Below are positions 19,101 through 27,934 of a DNA stretch of 64,000 nt, in pieces (within the stretch, counting starts at the first letter, position 1; each line of letters begins with the position of its first letter). The translations under genes and the position numbers were made by a program. Source of the stretch: Bacillus sp. AFS073361 (GTDB lineage Bacteria > Bacillota > Bacilli > Bacillales > Cytobacillaceae). Location of the stretch: assembly GCF_002567005.1 (NCBI RefSeq), contig NZ_NUZU01000039.1, forward strand, positions 492,325-556,324, in the 5' to 3' direction. Below the pieces are notes generated by a model, which was given only the letters and a program-made list of their open reading frames with translations, made no database searches and was not told the origin of the DNA.

Positions 19101-19772
19101 ATGAAACGCAAAGAGATACAGATGAATCGTATGTGGAAATATTTTGTAGATGCAACAGCTCAAATAATTGAAGAAGAAGGCTTGGAAAACGTTACGATAA
19201 GAAAGATTGCGGATATTGCAGGGTATACAGCTTCAACTGTATATAACTATTTTGATGAACTGTCCCATCTAATTTTTTTCGCTTCGATGAGATTTCTTAA
19301 TCCATATATTAAAGAATTATCTTTTTACATGACAACAGGAAAGAACTCGGTAGAAAAATATTTATTAAGTTGGGAATGTTTTTGTAACCACTCATTTAAC
19401 AATCCGCACATTTATAACGCAATTTTTAATGCAGATTTGGGAAGCAAACCAGAAGAATTACTAAATAATTATTTCGAAGCTTATCAAAATGATTTAACAG
19501 GAGTATCTGATGAAGTAAAGCCCTTAATTTTTGAACATAACATTTCAAAAAGAAGTAAAGCGGTTTTGCAAAAAGCTGTTGAAGAGGGATATCTAGATAG
19601 TGATGATAGTGAAGAAATAAATAATATGACTATCTTAATATGGCGCGGAATGTTAACAACTGTCTTAAATAAGCGCAGAGATTATAATCCAGAAGAAGCT
19701 GCAGCGGAAACGATGAGATATGTCAGGAAGATAACAATGAATGCTTTAAAAAAACCTTTAGAATTATCTTGA
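19101..19772 (+). CDS. TetR-family regulator, copy 1
   Basis: This 223-residue protein has an N-terminal helix-turn-helix at about residues 28-55 (VTIRKIADIAGYTASTVYNYF) and an all-helical ligand domain. The ATG at 19101 sits behind GGAGGGGG, so the frame's earlier start is not used. It is nearly identical to the regulator at 22147-22815: I count about 27 differences in 222 residues. The recognition helices differ only conservatively, so the two likely bind the same operators. Palindromes O1 (about 410 bp upstream) and O2 (about 190 bp downstream) lie on either side. It probably controls the unknown gene at 20176, itself and the ETF operon. Confidence 0.9.
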   Translation: MKRKEIQMNRMWKYFVDATAQIIEEEGLENVTIRKIADIAGYTASTVYNYFDELSHLIFFASMRFLNPYIKELSFYMTTGKNSVEKYLLSWECFCNHSFNNPHIYNAIFNADLGSKPEELLNNYFEAYQNDLTGVSDEVKPLIFEHNISKRSKAVLQKAVEEGYLDSDDSEEINNMTILIWRGMLTTVLNKRRDYNPEEAAAETMRYVRKITMNALKKPLELS

Positions 19773-19821
19773 GTTTTATCTCAGTTTGTTCAGTTTAAGT
19801 TGGAAAGTATTTCATATTATT

Positions 19822-19860
19822 AACCTTTTAGTCTAGTTTCGATGACTAAAAGGTTTTTTT
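19822..19860 (+). terminator. Terminator of tetR copy 1
   Basis: AACCTTTTAGTC pairs with GACTAAAAGGTT and is followed by a run of T residues. It lies 50 bp past the tetR stop codon. Confidence 0.88.
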
Positions 19861-19964
19861 TACTTTGACTGATCGTATAGAATGGTGCAAACGTAGTGCG
19901 TGGGAACGGAAAATATTTCAAAGTATTATTGTGTTTAAAAATCACATATGTTAATATATTCCTA

Positions 19965-19984
19965 AATATGAACATGTTCATATT
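19965..19984. promoter_or_regulatory. TetR-type operator, perfect 20-bp palindrome (site O2)
   Basis: AATATGAACATGTTCATATT is fully self-complementary and is the best copy of the repeated motif. A weaker half copy (ACATATTCAT) follows within 20 bp. It sits about 190 bp upstream of the unknown gene at 20176, between it and tetR copy 1. Confidence 0.7.
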
Positions 19985-20175
19985 AAAAACATATTCATTT
20001 TTTTGGTGAAACGGATTTAGGCAGGACGATAGGAAGCGAAGGTTTTAATTGGACTTTATCATTTAGGAAGAGCATTCTTTCGAATTTATTATCCATTACA
20101 AAAAAGTTAGTTTGTAATCGCTTTCTAGTCGATTGAATAATTGCTGATTAAATATTTTTGAATGGAGAGGGAACT

Positions 20176-20934
20176 ATGCACACTACGAAAATTATAAGCT
20201 CTGACAATTTCTCATTCACCCTTGACGGCTATTTAGCCTCCTTAGAAGACATTTTCCCCGGGTTGCATAATCAGGATCGCATAGGCATTGTAGTTCGTAG
20301 CCCCGGTGGAGCGACAGGCGCCAGCGGACTGTTGATGGCGACGATAACACACTTCTATGATTCATATAGATTAAATCTTGGAAATGAAATAGGAAAGGTA
20401 CGAATTTATCCAGAGTGCTTTATATTCCATGTTGGAAAGAGTCATGGCAACCACGCAGACATGGATGTGTGGCCCCCGCATCGAGAGGTTGTGGTGGAGG
20501 ATGACCCAGAGCAAATCTTAGAGGTAATTAATGATCGTGCTATAACTCGTTTAATTGTCGAAGATTCCCCTCCATTATCGGCCACGTTCCTGCGTGAGAC
20601 AATCAGTAGTGCTGAAAGCCGGATTCTTAGTACCATTGCCTATTCTGCGATTGGTCGTGTCGACAAAGCTGACGTGAGTGTAACGAGTAATAGAGTAGTA
20701 GAAAATTATGTTCTCAACACGCTAAGGTTGTCGAAGGAACTTCTTGAAGAGGAGCTTGAGCATATGCTTGAGGTACGTGAAAGACTCGCTGTAAATGACC
20801 AAGTTACAGAGACTTACCGTCGAATTAATTTATCTGATGCCCTTCGTATGCTTAGCCCCAATTCAAATGCAGGATCGACTACGCGTCACACTATTTCTAT
20901 TAGCGCTCCAAATGCATCGATAGTCATAACCTAA
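20176..20934 (+). CDS. Protein of unknown function in the TetR region
   Basis: I do not recognise this 252-residue soluble protein. The ATG at 20176 has a GGAGAGGG ribosome site. Visible features: IGIVVRSPGGATGASGLL near residue 37 (glycine-rich, perhaps nucleotide- or phosphate-binding), a His/Asp/Trp-rich segment FHVGKSHGNHADMDVWPPHRE near 86-106 shown here by its KSHGNHADMDVW core, an LIVEDSPP motif near 132, a charged coiled-coil-like helix SKELLEEELEHMLEVRERL near 185, and a Ser/Thr-rich tail. There are no membrane segments or signal peptide. Its higher G+C than the surrounding intergenic DNA suggests transfer. It follows operator O2 and is probably under the TetR pair. Confidence 0.6.
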   Translation: MHTTKIISSDNFSFTLDGYLASLEDIFPGLHNQDRIGIVVRSPGGATGASGLLMATITHFYDSYRLNLGNEIGKVRIYPECFIFHVGKSHGNHADMDVWPPHREVVVEDDPEQILEVINDRAITRLIVEDSPPLSATFLRETISSAESRILSTIAYSAIGRVDKADVSVTSNRVVENYVLNTLRLSKELLEEELEHMLEVRERLAVNDQVTETYRRINLSDALRMLSPNSNAGSTTRHTISISAPNASIVIT

Positions 20935-21036
20935 AGTTAAAAGAGATACTAAAAATTTACCCGATGCATTAACCAACTAGTTTCCTTCTTTTAAATGAAT
21001 AACAGTTTATACTCATAGTTTTAGTAACTTTGTTCA

Positions 21037-21808
21037 AAATAGGGATGAAAAATACATTAATTATATTCCCATTTTCCATGATGATCAACATGTAACAGCT
21101 ATTGTAACTGCTGCCGGATAAATCAATGCTCTTAAACTTGCTGACAAAAACATTGAAGATATACGTGTCGTATCAAACGGTGCGCAGGTGTAGCGATTGT
21201 AAAGCTCTTACTTCATATGGGGGTAAAGGATGTCATCATTTTTGATACAAGTGGGATTATATATGATGGACGTCCAGTCTGGATGAATCCATTCAAGGTA
21301 GAAATGGCCCGCATCACCAATAAAAAACAAAAACACGGGACACTAGCGGATGTATTTATTGGCGTATCAGCGGCTGGTTTAGGAACAAAAGACATGGTTC
21401 GTTCCATGAACCTTGATCCGATTATTTTTGCCATGGCTAATCCAGTACCAGAAATCATGCCAGAAAATGCAAAAGAAGCCAGAGCACTAGTTGTTGGAAC
21501 AAGGCGATCTGATTACCGATTCAAATCAATAATATTTTGGAATCCCCTGGAATTTTACGTAGTGCTTTAGATGTTCATGCAAAAGAAATCAATGAAGAAA
21601 TGAAGTTGGCATCTGTGTATGCGATTGCCGGATTAATCACACGATGTACTTAATCCCAATTATGTAATTCCCAATCCATTTGAACGCCGTGTATTTGCCC
21701 AATTAGCATCAGCTGTTGCTGAAGCTGCAATGGAAACGGGTGTTTCAAAAAAATGTAAATGTTGAAGAGATAAAAAAGCGTCTATTAACACTAGTTGAAG
21801 AAAAATAA
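21037..21808 (+). pseudogene. Decayed malic enzyme
   Basis: Translated pieces in different frames line up with the C-terminal half of NAD-dependent malic enzyme: FHDDQH-TAIVTAAG near 21068, ALKLADKNIEDIRVVSNGA, then AGVAIVKLLLHMGVKDVIIFDTSG-I, then GTLADVFIGVSAAGLG, IIFAMANPVPEI and a tail ending KKRLLTLVEEK with TAA at 21806. An in-frame stop follows TAAG near 21110, and frames shift near 21187, 21520, 21640 and 21750. The N-terminal half is missing. It lies between the two tetR copies. The openest piece (21217-21570) should not be read as a gene. Confidence 0.88.
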
Positions 21809-22146
21809 CCTGCTTTATTAAAAATCTTAAAACTAAAGTGTACCTTAATCTATTATAACTAACTTTAAATAATTACAGTAAAGCGTTAGTCTGATTCATT
21901 AAGGTTTATTGAGGAGGTGGCCGTGTAAGGGTCCCTCTAACCTACTTTGACGAGATTCTACAGCTATAAATGTCTATTATTGCATAAAATTTCCACTATT
22001 ATTAGCAATTTTATTTCTTCATTAATAAACAGACTTCCTCCATTGACTTAACAGTTTTATCTCACCTGATTTCCATCGGTGGTTATCCCTCTATAAAGCT
22101 AATAAACTTTTCCCTATTTTCTAAACAAAACTTATTTAATAGTCAA
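21809..22146. other. Spacer between the malic enzyme relic and tetR copy 2
   Basis: About 340 bp of AT-rich DNA. I see no gene. A GAGGAGGTGG ribosome-site-like string near 21910 is not followed by an open frame of note, which fits a decayed locus. Confidence 0.4.
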
Positions 22147-22815
22147 TTATAACTCTAAGGGTTTTATTAAAGAATTCATCGTTATCTTTCTGACATATCG
22201 CATCGTATCTGCTACAGCTTCTTCAGGCTTAAAATCTCGGCGATTATTTAAAACTGTTGTTAGCATCCCGCGCCATATTAATATAGTCATATTAATAATT
22301 TCTTCACACACTTCATTATCTAGATAACCTTCTTCCACAGCATTTTGCAATACTGCTTTACTTCTTTTCGTAATATTATGTTCAAAAATTAAAGGTTTTA
22401 TTTCATCAGATAGTCCTGTTAAATCGTTTTGATAAGCTTCGAAATAACGTTCTAGTAGTTCCTCTGGTTTGCTACCCAAATCTGCATTGAAAATAGCGTT
22501 ATAAATGTGTGGTTTGTTAAAAGAGTGGTTACAAAAACATTCCCAACTTAATAAATATTTTTCGACCGAGTTCTTCCCTGTGGTCATGTAAAAATCAAGT
22601 TCTTTAATATACGAATTAAGATATCTCATTGAAGCGAAAAAAATTAAATGGGAAAGTTCTTCAAAATAGTTATAAATAGTAGAACTTGTATAACCAGCAA
22701 TTTCCGCAATTTTTCTTGCTGTAACGTTTTCCAAGCCTTCTTCTTCAATTATCTGAGCTGTTGCATCTACAAAATATTTCCACATGCGGTTCATCTGTAT
22801 TTCTTTGCGTTTCAT
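22147..22815 (-). CDS. TetR-family regulator, copy 2
   Basis: A 222-residue paralogue of the regulator at 19101-19772 in the opposite orientation. The HTH is at about residues 28-55 (ARKIAEIAGYTSSTIYNYF). The ATG at 22815 has GAGGGGA at a good distance; a longer frame to 22854 lacks a ribosome site. Differences from copy 1 are spread along the protein and largely conservative, so both copies look functional rather than one decaying. A cluster of degenerate operator copies lies about 180-210 bp upstream. The two genes form the arms of an inverted arrangement about 2.4 kb apart. Confidence 0.9.
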   Translation of the reverse strand: MKRKEIQMNRMWKYFVDATAQIIEEEGLENVTARKIAEIAGYTSSTIYNYFEELSHLIFFASMRYLNSYIKELDFYMTTGKNSVEKYLLSWECFCNHSFNKPHIYNAIFNADLGSKPEELLERYFEAYQNDLTGLSDEIKPLIFEHNITKRSKAVLQNAVEEGYLDNEVCEEIINMTILIWRGMLTTVLNNRRDFKPEEAVADTMRYVRKITMNSLIKPLEL

Positions 22816-22992
22816 AAAATCCCCTCGCTCACCATCAACTTTTACAAGCCTCAAACAGCTAATCGCTTAAATTTAAAATTTTCACTCTTTAAACGTACAA
22901 TATTTATACAATCATTTCAATTATATTTAAATAATATTATATACGATAAGATGCTTTTTCATTTGGTAATATGCATATTAAGTCTATTGCAA

Positions 22993-23027
22993 TAATATGA
23001 ACATATACATATTATGAATATGTTTTT
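22993..23027. promoter_or_regulatory. Degenerate TetR-type operator cluster (site O3)
   Basis: AATATGAACATATACATATT and, 3 bp on, TATGAATATGTTTTTA resemble the repeated ATGAACATGTTCAT palindrome with several mismatches. They sit upstream of tetR copy 2 and suggest autoregulation at lower affinity. Confidence 0.45.
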
Positions 23028-23068
23028 AAATAAATTGTAATCTTAAATTTAATTGATTGTCTGCTAAA

Positions 23069-23467
23069 TAGATATCCAAATGGAATAGAAGCAATGTCGA
23101 ATGGTGACAATTGCAAATCCTTTTACATCTTTATCATCAGGATTTACAAATCGATATTTATGATTCTAGAAAAGGCATGACACAAGAACAAATTAACCGT
23201 CTCGGTGAGCCTTATTTTACTACAAAGGAAAAAGGAACAGGTCTAGGGATGATAGTTTCCTTTAGTATTATAAAAGGAATGAACGGAAGTATCAACTTGA
23301 CAAGCGAGCCTCAAAAAGGGACTTGTTTCTCTATCAGACTCCCCCTCTATCAAAAAATAGGCGAACCAAATGTGTATAAAACTTCTGAGGAAATGACCTT
23401 CAAAAGAATAGAAAGAATTTCTTCTCATCCTATTATCAAAGACGACCCAACGAAAATGTCTATCTAA
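23069..23467 (+). pseudogene. C-terminal fragment of a sensor histidine kinase
   Basis: The ATPase end of a sporulation-type kinase is visible. An N-box relic PNGIEAMSNG near 23077-23106 is in a different frame from the rest. Then a 118-codon frame carries a degraded G1 box (DSRKGMTQEQINRLGEPYF instead of DNGKGM), an F/G2 region (TTKEKGTGLGM) and SIKGTCFSIRLPL-type end. The sensor, dimerisation and H-box parts are absent. A frameshift lies near 23106. It is a dead remnant, perhaps marking a past rearrangement edge beside the TetR region. Confidence 0.8.
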
Positions 23468-23855
23468 GGCATTTTCCTTTGGCCGTCTTTCTAATTTGGG
23501 AATCTATACTTTTCAAATTTCCACAATATCTTCGTTGAAGAAGTCCTCCATTTAGTTAGGTTGAACGCACGTAGAATTAGTCGTGACTTGATCGACATCA
23601 CTTATTAACCGATTAGGAAGTAATATTTTTTGTTCCTCCCCCTCAAATTAAATCTCTGAAAGGAGATGAAATAATTGTTTCTTTTAAGACTACGAAACTG
23701 CTCTTGGGCAAGGATTTTCAGAACCCTATTTACGGGACTAACAATATTCTTATTTTAATATTGGGTAAATAATATCCATCTAAATTATCTCTAAACCCTT
23801 TCAACTTTTGATCTATTAATATGATTAGTAACCACTTAAAATGTTAAAAATAAAT
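23468..23855. other. Intergenic region with a possible coding relic
   Basis: About 390 bp without an intact gene. Near 23535-23607 a short frame reads VEEVLHLVRLNARRISRDL and stops; it has protein-like composition but no start. It may be debris of a lost gene. Confidence 0.3.
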
Positions 23856-23912
23856 AGAAGCCAGTAGTAAACGATATTTTGACAATATCGTTACGTCCTG
23901 CCTTCTTTTTTT
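23856..23912. terminator. Terminator of the ETF operon
   Basis: A long hairpin with core AACGATATT and AATATCGTT and outer arms AGAAGCCAG and CTGCCTTCT lies about 20 bp past the last gene of the leftward operon. T-rich tracts occur on both sides, so it could act in both directions. Confidence 0.8.
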
Positions 23913-23929
23913 CCCCTCTCCATATTCCC

Positions 23930-25885
23930 CTACAAACTGGCTGCCAACTCCAACCCTTCAAGAATGGCTTCTTCTACGGTTCGCGGAATAAGACTGTCAC
24001 CAATCCGGTGTAGATTAGGTATATGTTCTTTTAGTTGATGATAAAGGTCATTCTCTTGAAGAAGACCATAGGCTAAGACAACCGTATCAATGTTATCACG
24101 TTGGAGTTCTTGTCCCGTATAAATATTGGAAAAAGAAACCGAAGTTGTATCGACTCCGGATAGCTTGTATTGCGAAGTCATCTCAATTTCCTTTAAGAAC
24201 ATCTGGGTTAAAGTAAATGTTCTAACTTTCTCCTGAATAGAGTGTCCCACTTGATAACAAGAAGTAATTAATTCTACATCACAGCCTAACTCCTTTAAAT
24301 AGAGAGCAACTCCAACCCCTGTCATATCCCCTTTCCAATCGGCAACCACTACTTTTTTTCCAGCTTCCTTGCGACGTGTTAGAATATCCCAGGCAGTTAC
24401 AACATGTGGAAAATCCATCCCTTTCACATGTGGGATATACGGATTAGCGCCTGTCGCAATGATGACCTCATCCGGCTTCATATCGAGAACCATTTCTTTT
24501 GTTACTTCCGTATTTAAACGGACTTGAACACGGTAGTGATCCAAATCACGCTTCAAATTGGATACTAGTTCCCCAAATTCTTCTCTACCTGGAATTTTAC
24601 GGGCCATTTTGACTTGTCCGCCCAATTCATCGCTCTTCTCCAACAGTGTCACTTGATGACCACGTTCTGCAGCAATTACTGCTGCTTTCATTCCAGCAGG
24701 CCCTCCACCTACCACCACGACATGTTTCATTTTCTCCGCTTTCGGCATTTCAGCGTATTGAAGCTCCCGCCCGGTAACAGGATTTTGCAGACAGCTAATT
24801 GGAATATCTAATTGCATATGCCCAATACAAGCCTGATTACAGCCAATACAAACCCGAATGCGTTCTAATTCTCCACGGAAAGCCTTATTAGGCATGTGTG
24901 GGTCGCAAATCATGGCCCGCGTCATACCAACCATATCGGCTTGTCCATTAGCAAGTACATTCTCTGCAATAACTGGATCATTAATTCGGCCCGCAACAAA
25001 AATTGGTACGGATACTTGCTCACGGATTTTAGCTGCATGAGAAGCAAAATGAGCAGGCGGGACTGGTGCAGGAGGCACAATAAAGGCTGAACTGGCATAA
25101 GTAGCCGAGCTACCTCCGGTTAAATTGAAATAATCAAGGCCTCCAATATGTTTATCGATATACTGCAAAATTTCTTGTATTTCTCCATACTCTGCCCCTT
25201 CATCTTCTAAATCATCAACACTGAGCCGCAATCCGACAACAAAGTCTGATCCGACTTTCTCACGAACAGTTTCCACAATTTCTTTTAGGAAACGCAGCCG
25301 ATTTTCGATAGTTTGCCCACCATACTCATCTTTTCTCAAGTTCAAACGGGGTGACCAAAATTGGCTTGGCAAATAGCCATGAGAAGCGACAATCTCTACA
25401 CCATCTAGTCCTCCTGTCTTTACCCTTACTGCTGTATCTGCATATCCTTTAATAATGTCTTTGATTTCTTCTCGCTCGAGCTCTTTTGGAATAATACGAA
25501 AGCGATCTGCCGGAACAGCAGATGGTGCTACCGCTACCGATGTTCCTGAAGGGAACACCTCTCTTCCTGGATGAAAGAGCTGTACAAACATTTTCGTATC
25601 GTACTGGTGAACTGCCTCTGCCAGTTTTTTATAATACGGAATAACTTCATCTTTAAACGCACAGATTGTATCCGCTGTAAAAAAGGCAGTTGGATGGACA
25701 GCGTTCGCTTCTACGATAATTAATCCCGCTCCCCCTTTTGCTCTTTCTTTATGATAAGCAATTAAGCGGTCCGTAGGAATTCCATTTTCCACATAGGAAG
25801 TCATATGACCAGTACTTAATATCCTATTTTTAATCCAAATAGAGCCAATTTTCTTTGGTGTAAACAAATATTTGAATGTTGTCAC
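23930..25885 (-). CDS. FMN/FAD/4Fe-4S oxidoreductase of the 2,4-dienoyl-CoA reductase/trimethylamine dehydrogenase family
   Basis: A multidomain flavoenzyme of about 651 residues. An N-terminal old-yellow-enzyme barrel binds FMN (YLFTPKKIGSIWIKNRI at the start; HGYLPSQFWSPRLNLRKDEYGG near 175, shown by its HGYL and DEYGG ends). A 4Fe-4S site follows (CIGCNQACIGH near 335 with a distal Cys), then an FAD/NAD(P) module with VVVGGGPAGMKAA near 385. The GTG at 25885 has GGGGAGG at 8 nt; a GTG at 25918 is possible. Relatives include FadH, trimethylamine dehydrogenase, N-methylproline demethylase StcD and dimethylglycine demethylase DgcA. Sitting with EtfAB and a membrane Fe-S protein, it resembles the ETF-linked amine demethylases. 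Confidence 0.88.
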   Translation of the reverse strand: MTTFKYLFTPKKIGSIWIKNRILSTGHMTSYVENGIPTDRLIAYHKERAKGGAGLIIVEANAVHPTAFFTADTICAFKDEVIPYYKKLAEAVHQYDTKMFVQLFHPGREVFPSGTSVAVAPSAVPADRFRIIPKELEREEIKDIIKGYADTAVRVKTGGLDGVEIVASHGYLPSQFWSPRLNLRKDEYGGQTIENRLRFLKEIVETVREKVGSDFVVGLRLSVDDLEDEGAEYGEIQEILQYIDKHIGGLDYFNLTGGSSATYASSAFIVPPAPVPPAHFASHAAKIREQVSVPIFVAGRINDPVIAENVLANGQADMVGMTRAMICDPHMPNKAFRGELERIRVCIGCNQACIGHMQLDIPISCLQNPVTGRELQYAEMPKAEKMKHVVVVGGGPAGMKAAVIAAERGHQVTLLEKSDELGGQVKMARKIPGREEFGELVSNLKRDLDHYRVQVRLNTEVTKEMVLDMKPDEVIIATGANPYIPHVKGMDFPHVVTAWDILTRRKEAGKKVVVADWKGDMTGVGVALYLKELGCDVELITSCYQVGHSIQEKVRTFTLTQMFLKEIEMTSQYKLSGVDTTSVSFSNIYTGQELQRDNIDTVVLAYGLLQENDLYHQLKEHIPNLHRIGDSLIPRTVEEAILEGLELAASL

Positions 25886-25919
25886 GTTCTCTGCCTCCCC
25901 TTCACCATCAACTTCCACT

Positions 25920-26648
25920 TTATACCAATGAATTCACCACTTCAGCAATATCCCTTGTAGCCATATTTGTACCTTTTGTCTGATTCAGGGAATCAATTGC
26001 CTCTTCCATCATGACAAGGCAAAACGGGCAAGCAGTCATCGTTGTGCAAGCACCCGTTTTGACAGCTTCTTCTCCCCGAAGAGAATTAATTTTCTCCCCG
26101 CGTTTGACGGTCTCAAACATCGCTCCGCCACCCGCTCCACAACAGAAAGATTGTTCCTTCGATCGTTCCATTTCGACAATCTCATAGCCTAGCATTTCTA
26201 AAATATCCCTCGGTGCTTCAAAGATTCCATTTTGACGTCCTAAGTAGCAAGGATCATGGTATGTCACAATTTCCCGTTCTTGTTTTTCAGGAATTTTTAA
26301 ACGTCCGCTCCGGATGAGATTATAAATATATGTGGTATAATGCGTGACCTCAAAATTACCGCCAAGGGCAGGATATTCATTTTGGAACATATTAAAACAG
26401 TGAGGACAAGTGGTGACAATAGATTTCACTTCATGCTCTTTGAGTGTTTTGATATTGTGCTGAGCCAATTCCTGAAATAAGTTTTCATCCCCCATTCGGC
26501 GTGCGATATCCCCTGTACAACGTTCCTTTGTTCCTAAAATCGCATAATCCACACTGGCTTTTTTCATAATTTCACTAAATGCTCGAGCGATACCTTGGAG
26601 TTTTGGATCATAAGCCGCGGCACACCCTACCCAAAATAATACTTCCAT
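25920..26648 (-). CDS. CCG-domain Fe-S protein (HdrB/DgcB C-terminal type)
   Basis: This 242-residue protein has two cysteine-rich CCG domains. The first carries VGCAAAYDP, CTGDIARR and TTCPHCFNMF. The second carries HDPCYLGR, FCCGAGGGAMF and TACPFCLVMM. These ligate a non-cubane or [4Fe-4S] cluster in heterodisulfide reductase HdrB, LutA and the C-terminal part of DgcB/FadF. It begins 2 bp after the membrane Fe-S gene. Together they correspond to one fused protein in relatives such as B. subtilis FadF, so here the module is split. It would be the soluble part of an ETF:menaquinone oxidoreductase. Confidence 0.87.
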   Translation of the reverse strand: MEVLFWVGCAAAYDPKLQGIARAFSEIMKKASVDYAILGTKERCTGDIARRMGDENLFQELAQHNIKTLKEHEVKSIVTTCPHCFNMFQNEYPALGGNFEVTHYTTYIYNLIRSGRLKIPEKQEREIVTYHDPCYLGRQNGIFEAPRDILEMLGYEIVEMERSKEQSFCCGAGGGAMFETVKRGEKINSLRGEEAVKTGACTTMTACPFCLVMMEEAIDSLNQTKGTNMATRDIAEVVNSLV

Positions 26649-26650
26649 CG

Positions 26651-27934
26651 TTAAGCCCCCTCTTTCTGATTCTCTTTGTTGTTTTTATTCGTTTCTAAAA
26701 CTGGAACATTGAGTCCTCTACTCCAGTCCCCCCGTTCGGACCAGGGTTTTCCGAAAACATTATGCTGTTCTTCTAATTTAATTAAAGTGTTCTCTGCTTC
26801 TTCTTCGATTACTTGACTCTGTATAAGTCCCCGGCGCATGGATAAAATTAAATCAACATGATTGATGGAAACCGGACACGCTTCGACACAAGCACTACAG
26901 GTTGTACAAGATTGCAACTCTTCTGGCGCAATGAACGCAGCAACCTCTAGGTCTGTATGCATATTATCTCGAATTTTCGTTACAATAGAACGAGGTGCCA
27001 GCGGTTTGCCGCTGTTATGGGCTGGGCATTGGCTGTCACACCGACCGCATTCTGTACATGCATCGGTACTGAACAGTTGCCAGTTCGTAAAATCGGTAAT
27101 GGTATTAACACCTTGTATTCTTATAGATTCATATCGCTGCGCTTCTGTCATATCCATTAAGTTATAAGGAGTGCCAACTTTCCCCGTACGTTTCACAGGC
27201 TGAAAAAGAATGTTGATTGGAGCCGTAATTACATGAAATAATTTAGTATAAGGAATGATAGCCACTAGGATAAATGCTAAAAGAGCATGGCTTAGCCACC
27301 AAATCGGATAATATTTCAAACTGAAGAGCAAATGATCCTGAAATAAAACCGACAGCCCATAACCTACAGGTGACCAAACAGAATGGGACACCTGCGTCTC
27401 AGCAAGTCGAATTCCTTCCATTATATATCCGCCAATACCAATCAAAAATAATAGCAGAAGGAAAGCTTGATCAGCCAAACCGTTTCTCAACCTCGGGCGT
27501 TTCTTTCTAGCTCTAACCACCATAGCTAACAATAAACCGATAAGGAACAGAACACCAAAAACATCTAAAACCAATTCATAGAGACGATAAAAATTTCCTC
27601 GAAGCAACGGAATTTTAAAATCATAATCAATGACAACAAGAACGGTACCGATGAATAAGATCACAAACCCGTAGCTTGTAAAACGGTGCATAAAGCCAAA
27701 CAATCGGTCTCTTTTTATCTTTTTTTGATCAACAACCATTTTAAAGAAGTAATCAAAATTGGTTTTCACATCATCCCAGCTTATTTTCTCTTTGACTCCC
27801 TTTTTCCATAAACGATACCGCCGATAAAAGCCATAAATGAAAAAGCCCATTGCGATAGCTGCTAGAACATAAAGCATAATCTTGTAATCAGAGGAAATTG
27901 CCCAAAAGGTGTCCCTTTGCACGGTCTGCATCAT
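26651..27934 (-). CDS. Membrane Fe-S oxidoreductase, NarI-like plus ferredoxin domain (FadF/EtfR/DgcB N-terminal type)
   Basis: A 427-residue protein with about six membrane helices in residues 18-250, including histidines suited to b-haem (FMHRFTSYGF near 85, WWLSHALLAF near 213). A 2x[4Fe-4S] domain follows (CTECGRCDSQCP near 292, CTTCSACVEACP near 345). It matches the N-terminal two thirds of FadF/DgcB-type proteins. It would take electrons from reduced ETF and pass them to menaquinone with the CCG protein encoded next. The ATG follows the etfB stop directly and shares its AAAGGAGGAG site, implying coupled translation. Confidence 0.87.
   Translation of the reverse strand: MMQTVQRDTFWAISSDYKIMLYVLAAIAMGFFIYGFYRRYRLWKKGVKEKISWDDVKTNFDYFFKMVVDQKKIKRDRLFGFMHRFTSYGFVILFIGTVLVVIDYDFKIPLLRGNFYRLYELVLDVFGVLFLIGLLLAMVVRARKKRPRLRNGLADQAFLLLLFLIGIGGYIMEGIRLAETQVSHSVWSPVGYGLSVLFQDHLLFSLKYYPIWWLSHALLAFILVAIIPYTKLFHVITAPINILFQPVKRTGKVGTPYNLMDMTEAQRYESIRIQGVNTITDFTNWQLFSTDACTECGRCDSQCPAHNSGKPLAPRSIVTKIRDNMHTDLEVAAFIAPEELQSCTTCSACVEACPVSINHVDLILSMRRGLIQSQVIEEEAENTLIKLEEQHNVFGKPWSERGDWSRGLNVPVLETNKNNKENQKEGA

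Noticed and set aside
21217-21570. Intact 117-residue protein
   Set aside because: It is one frame of a frameshifted malic enzyme; matching pieces continue in other frames on both sides.
23111-23467. Intact histidine-kinase-like ATPase protein
   Set aside because: It lacks the sensor, H-box and N-box parts in frame, and the G1 box is damaged, so it is a remnant.
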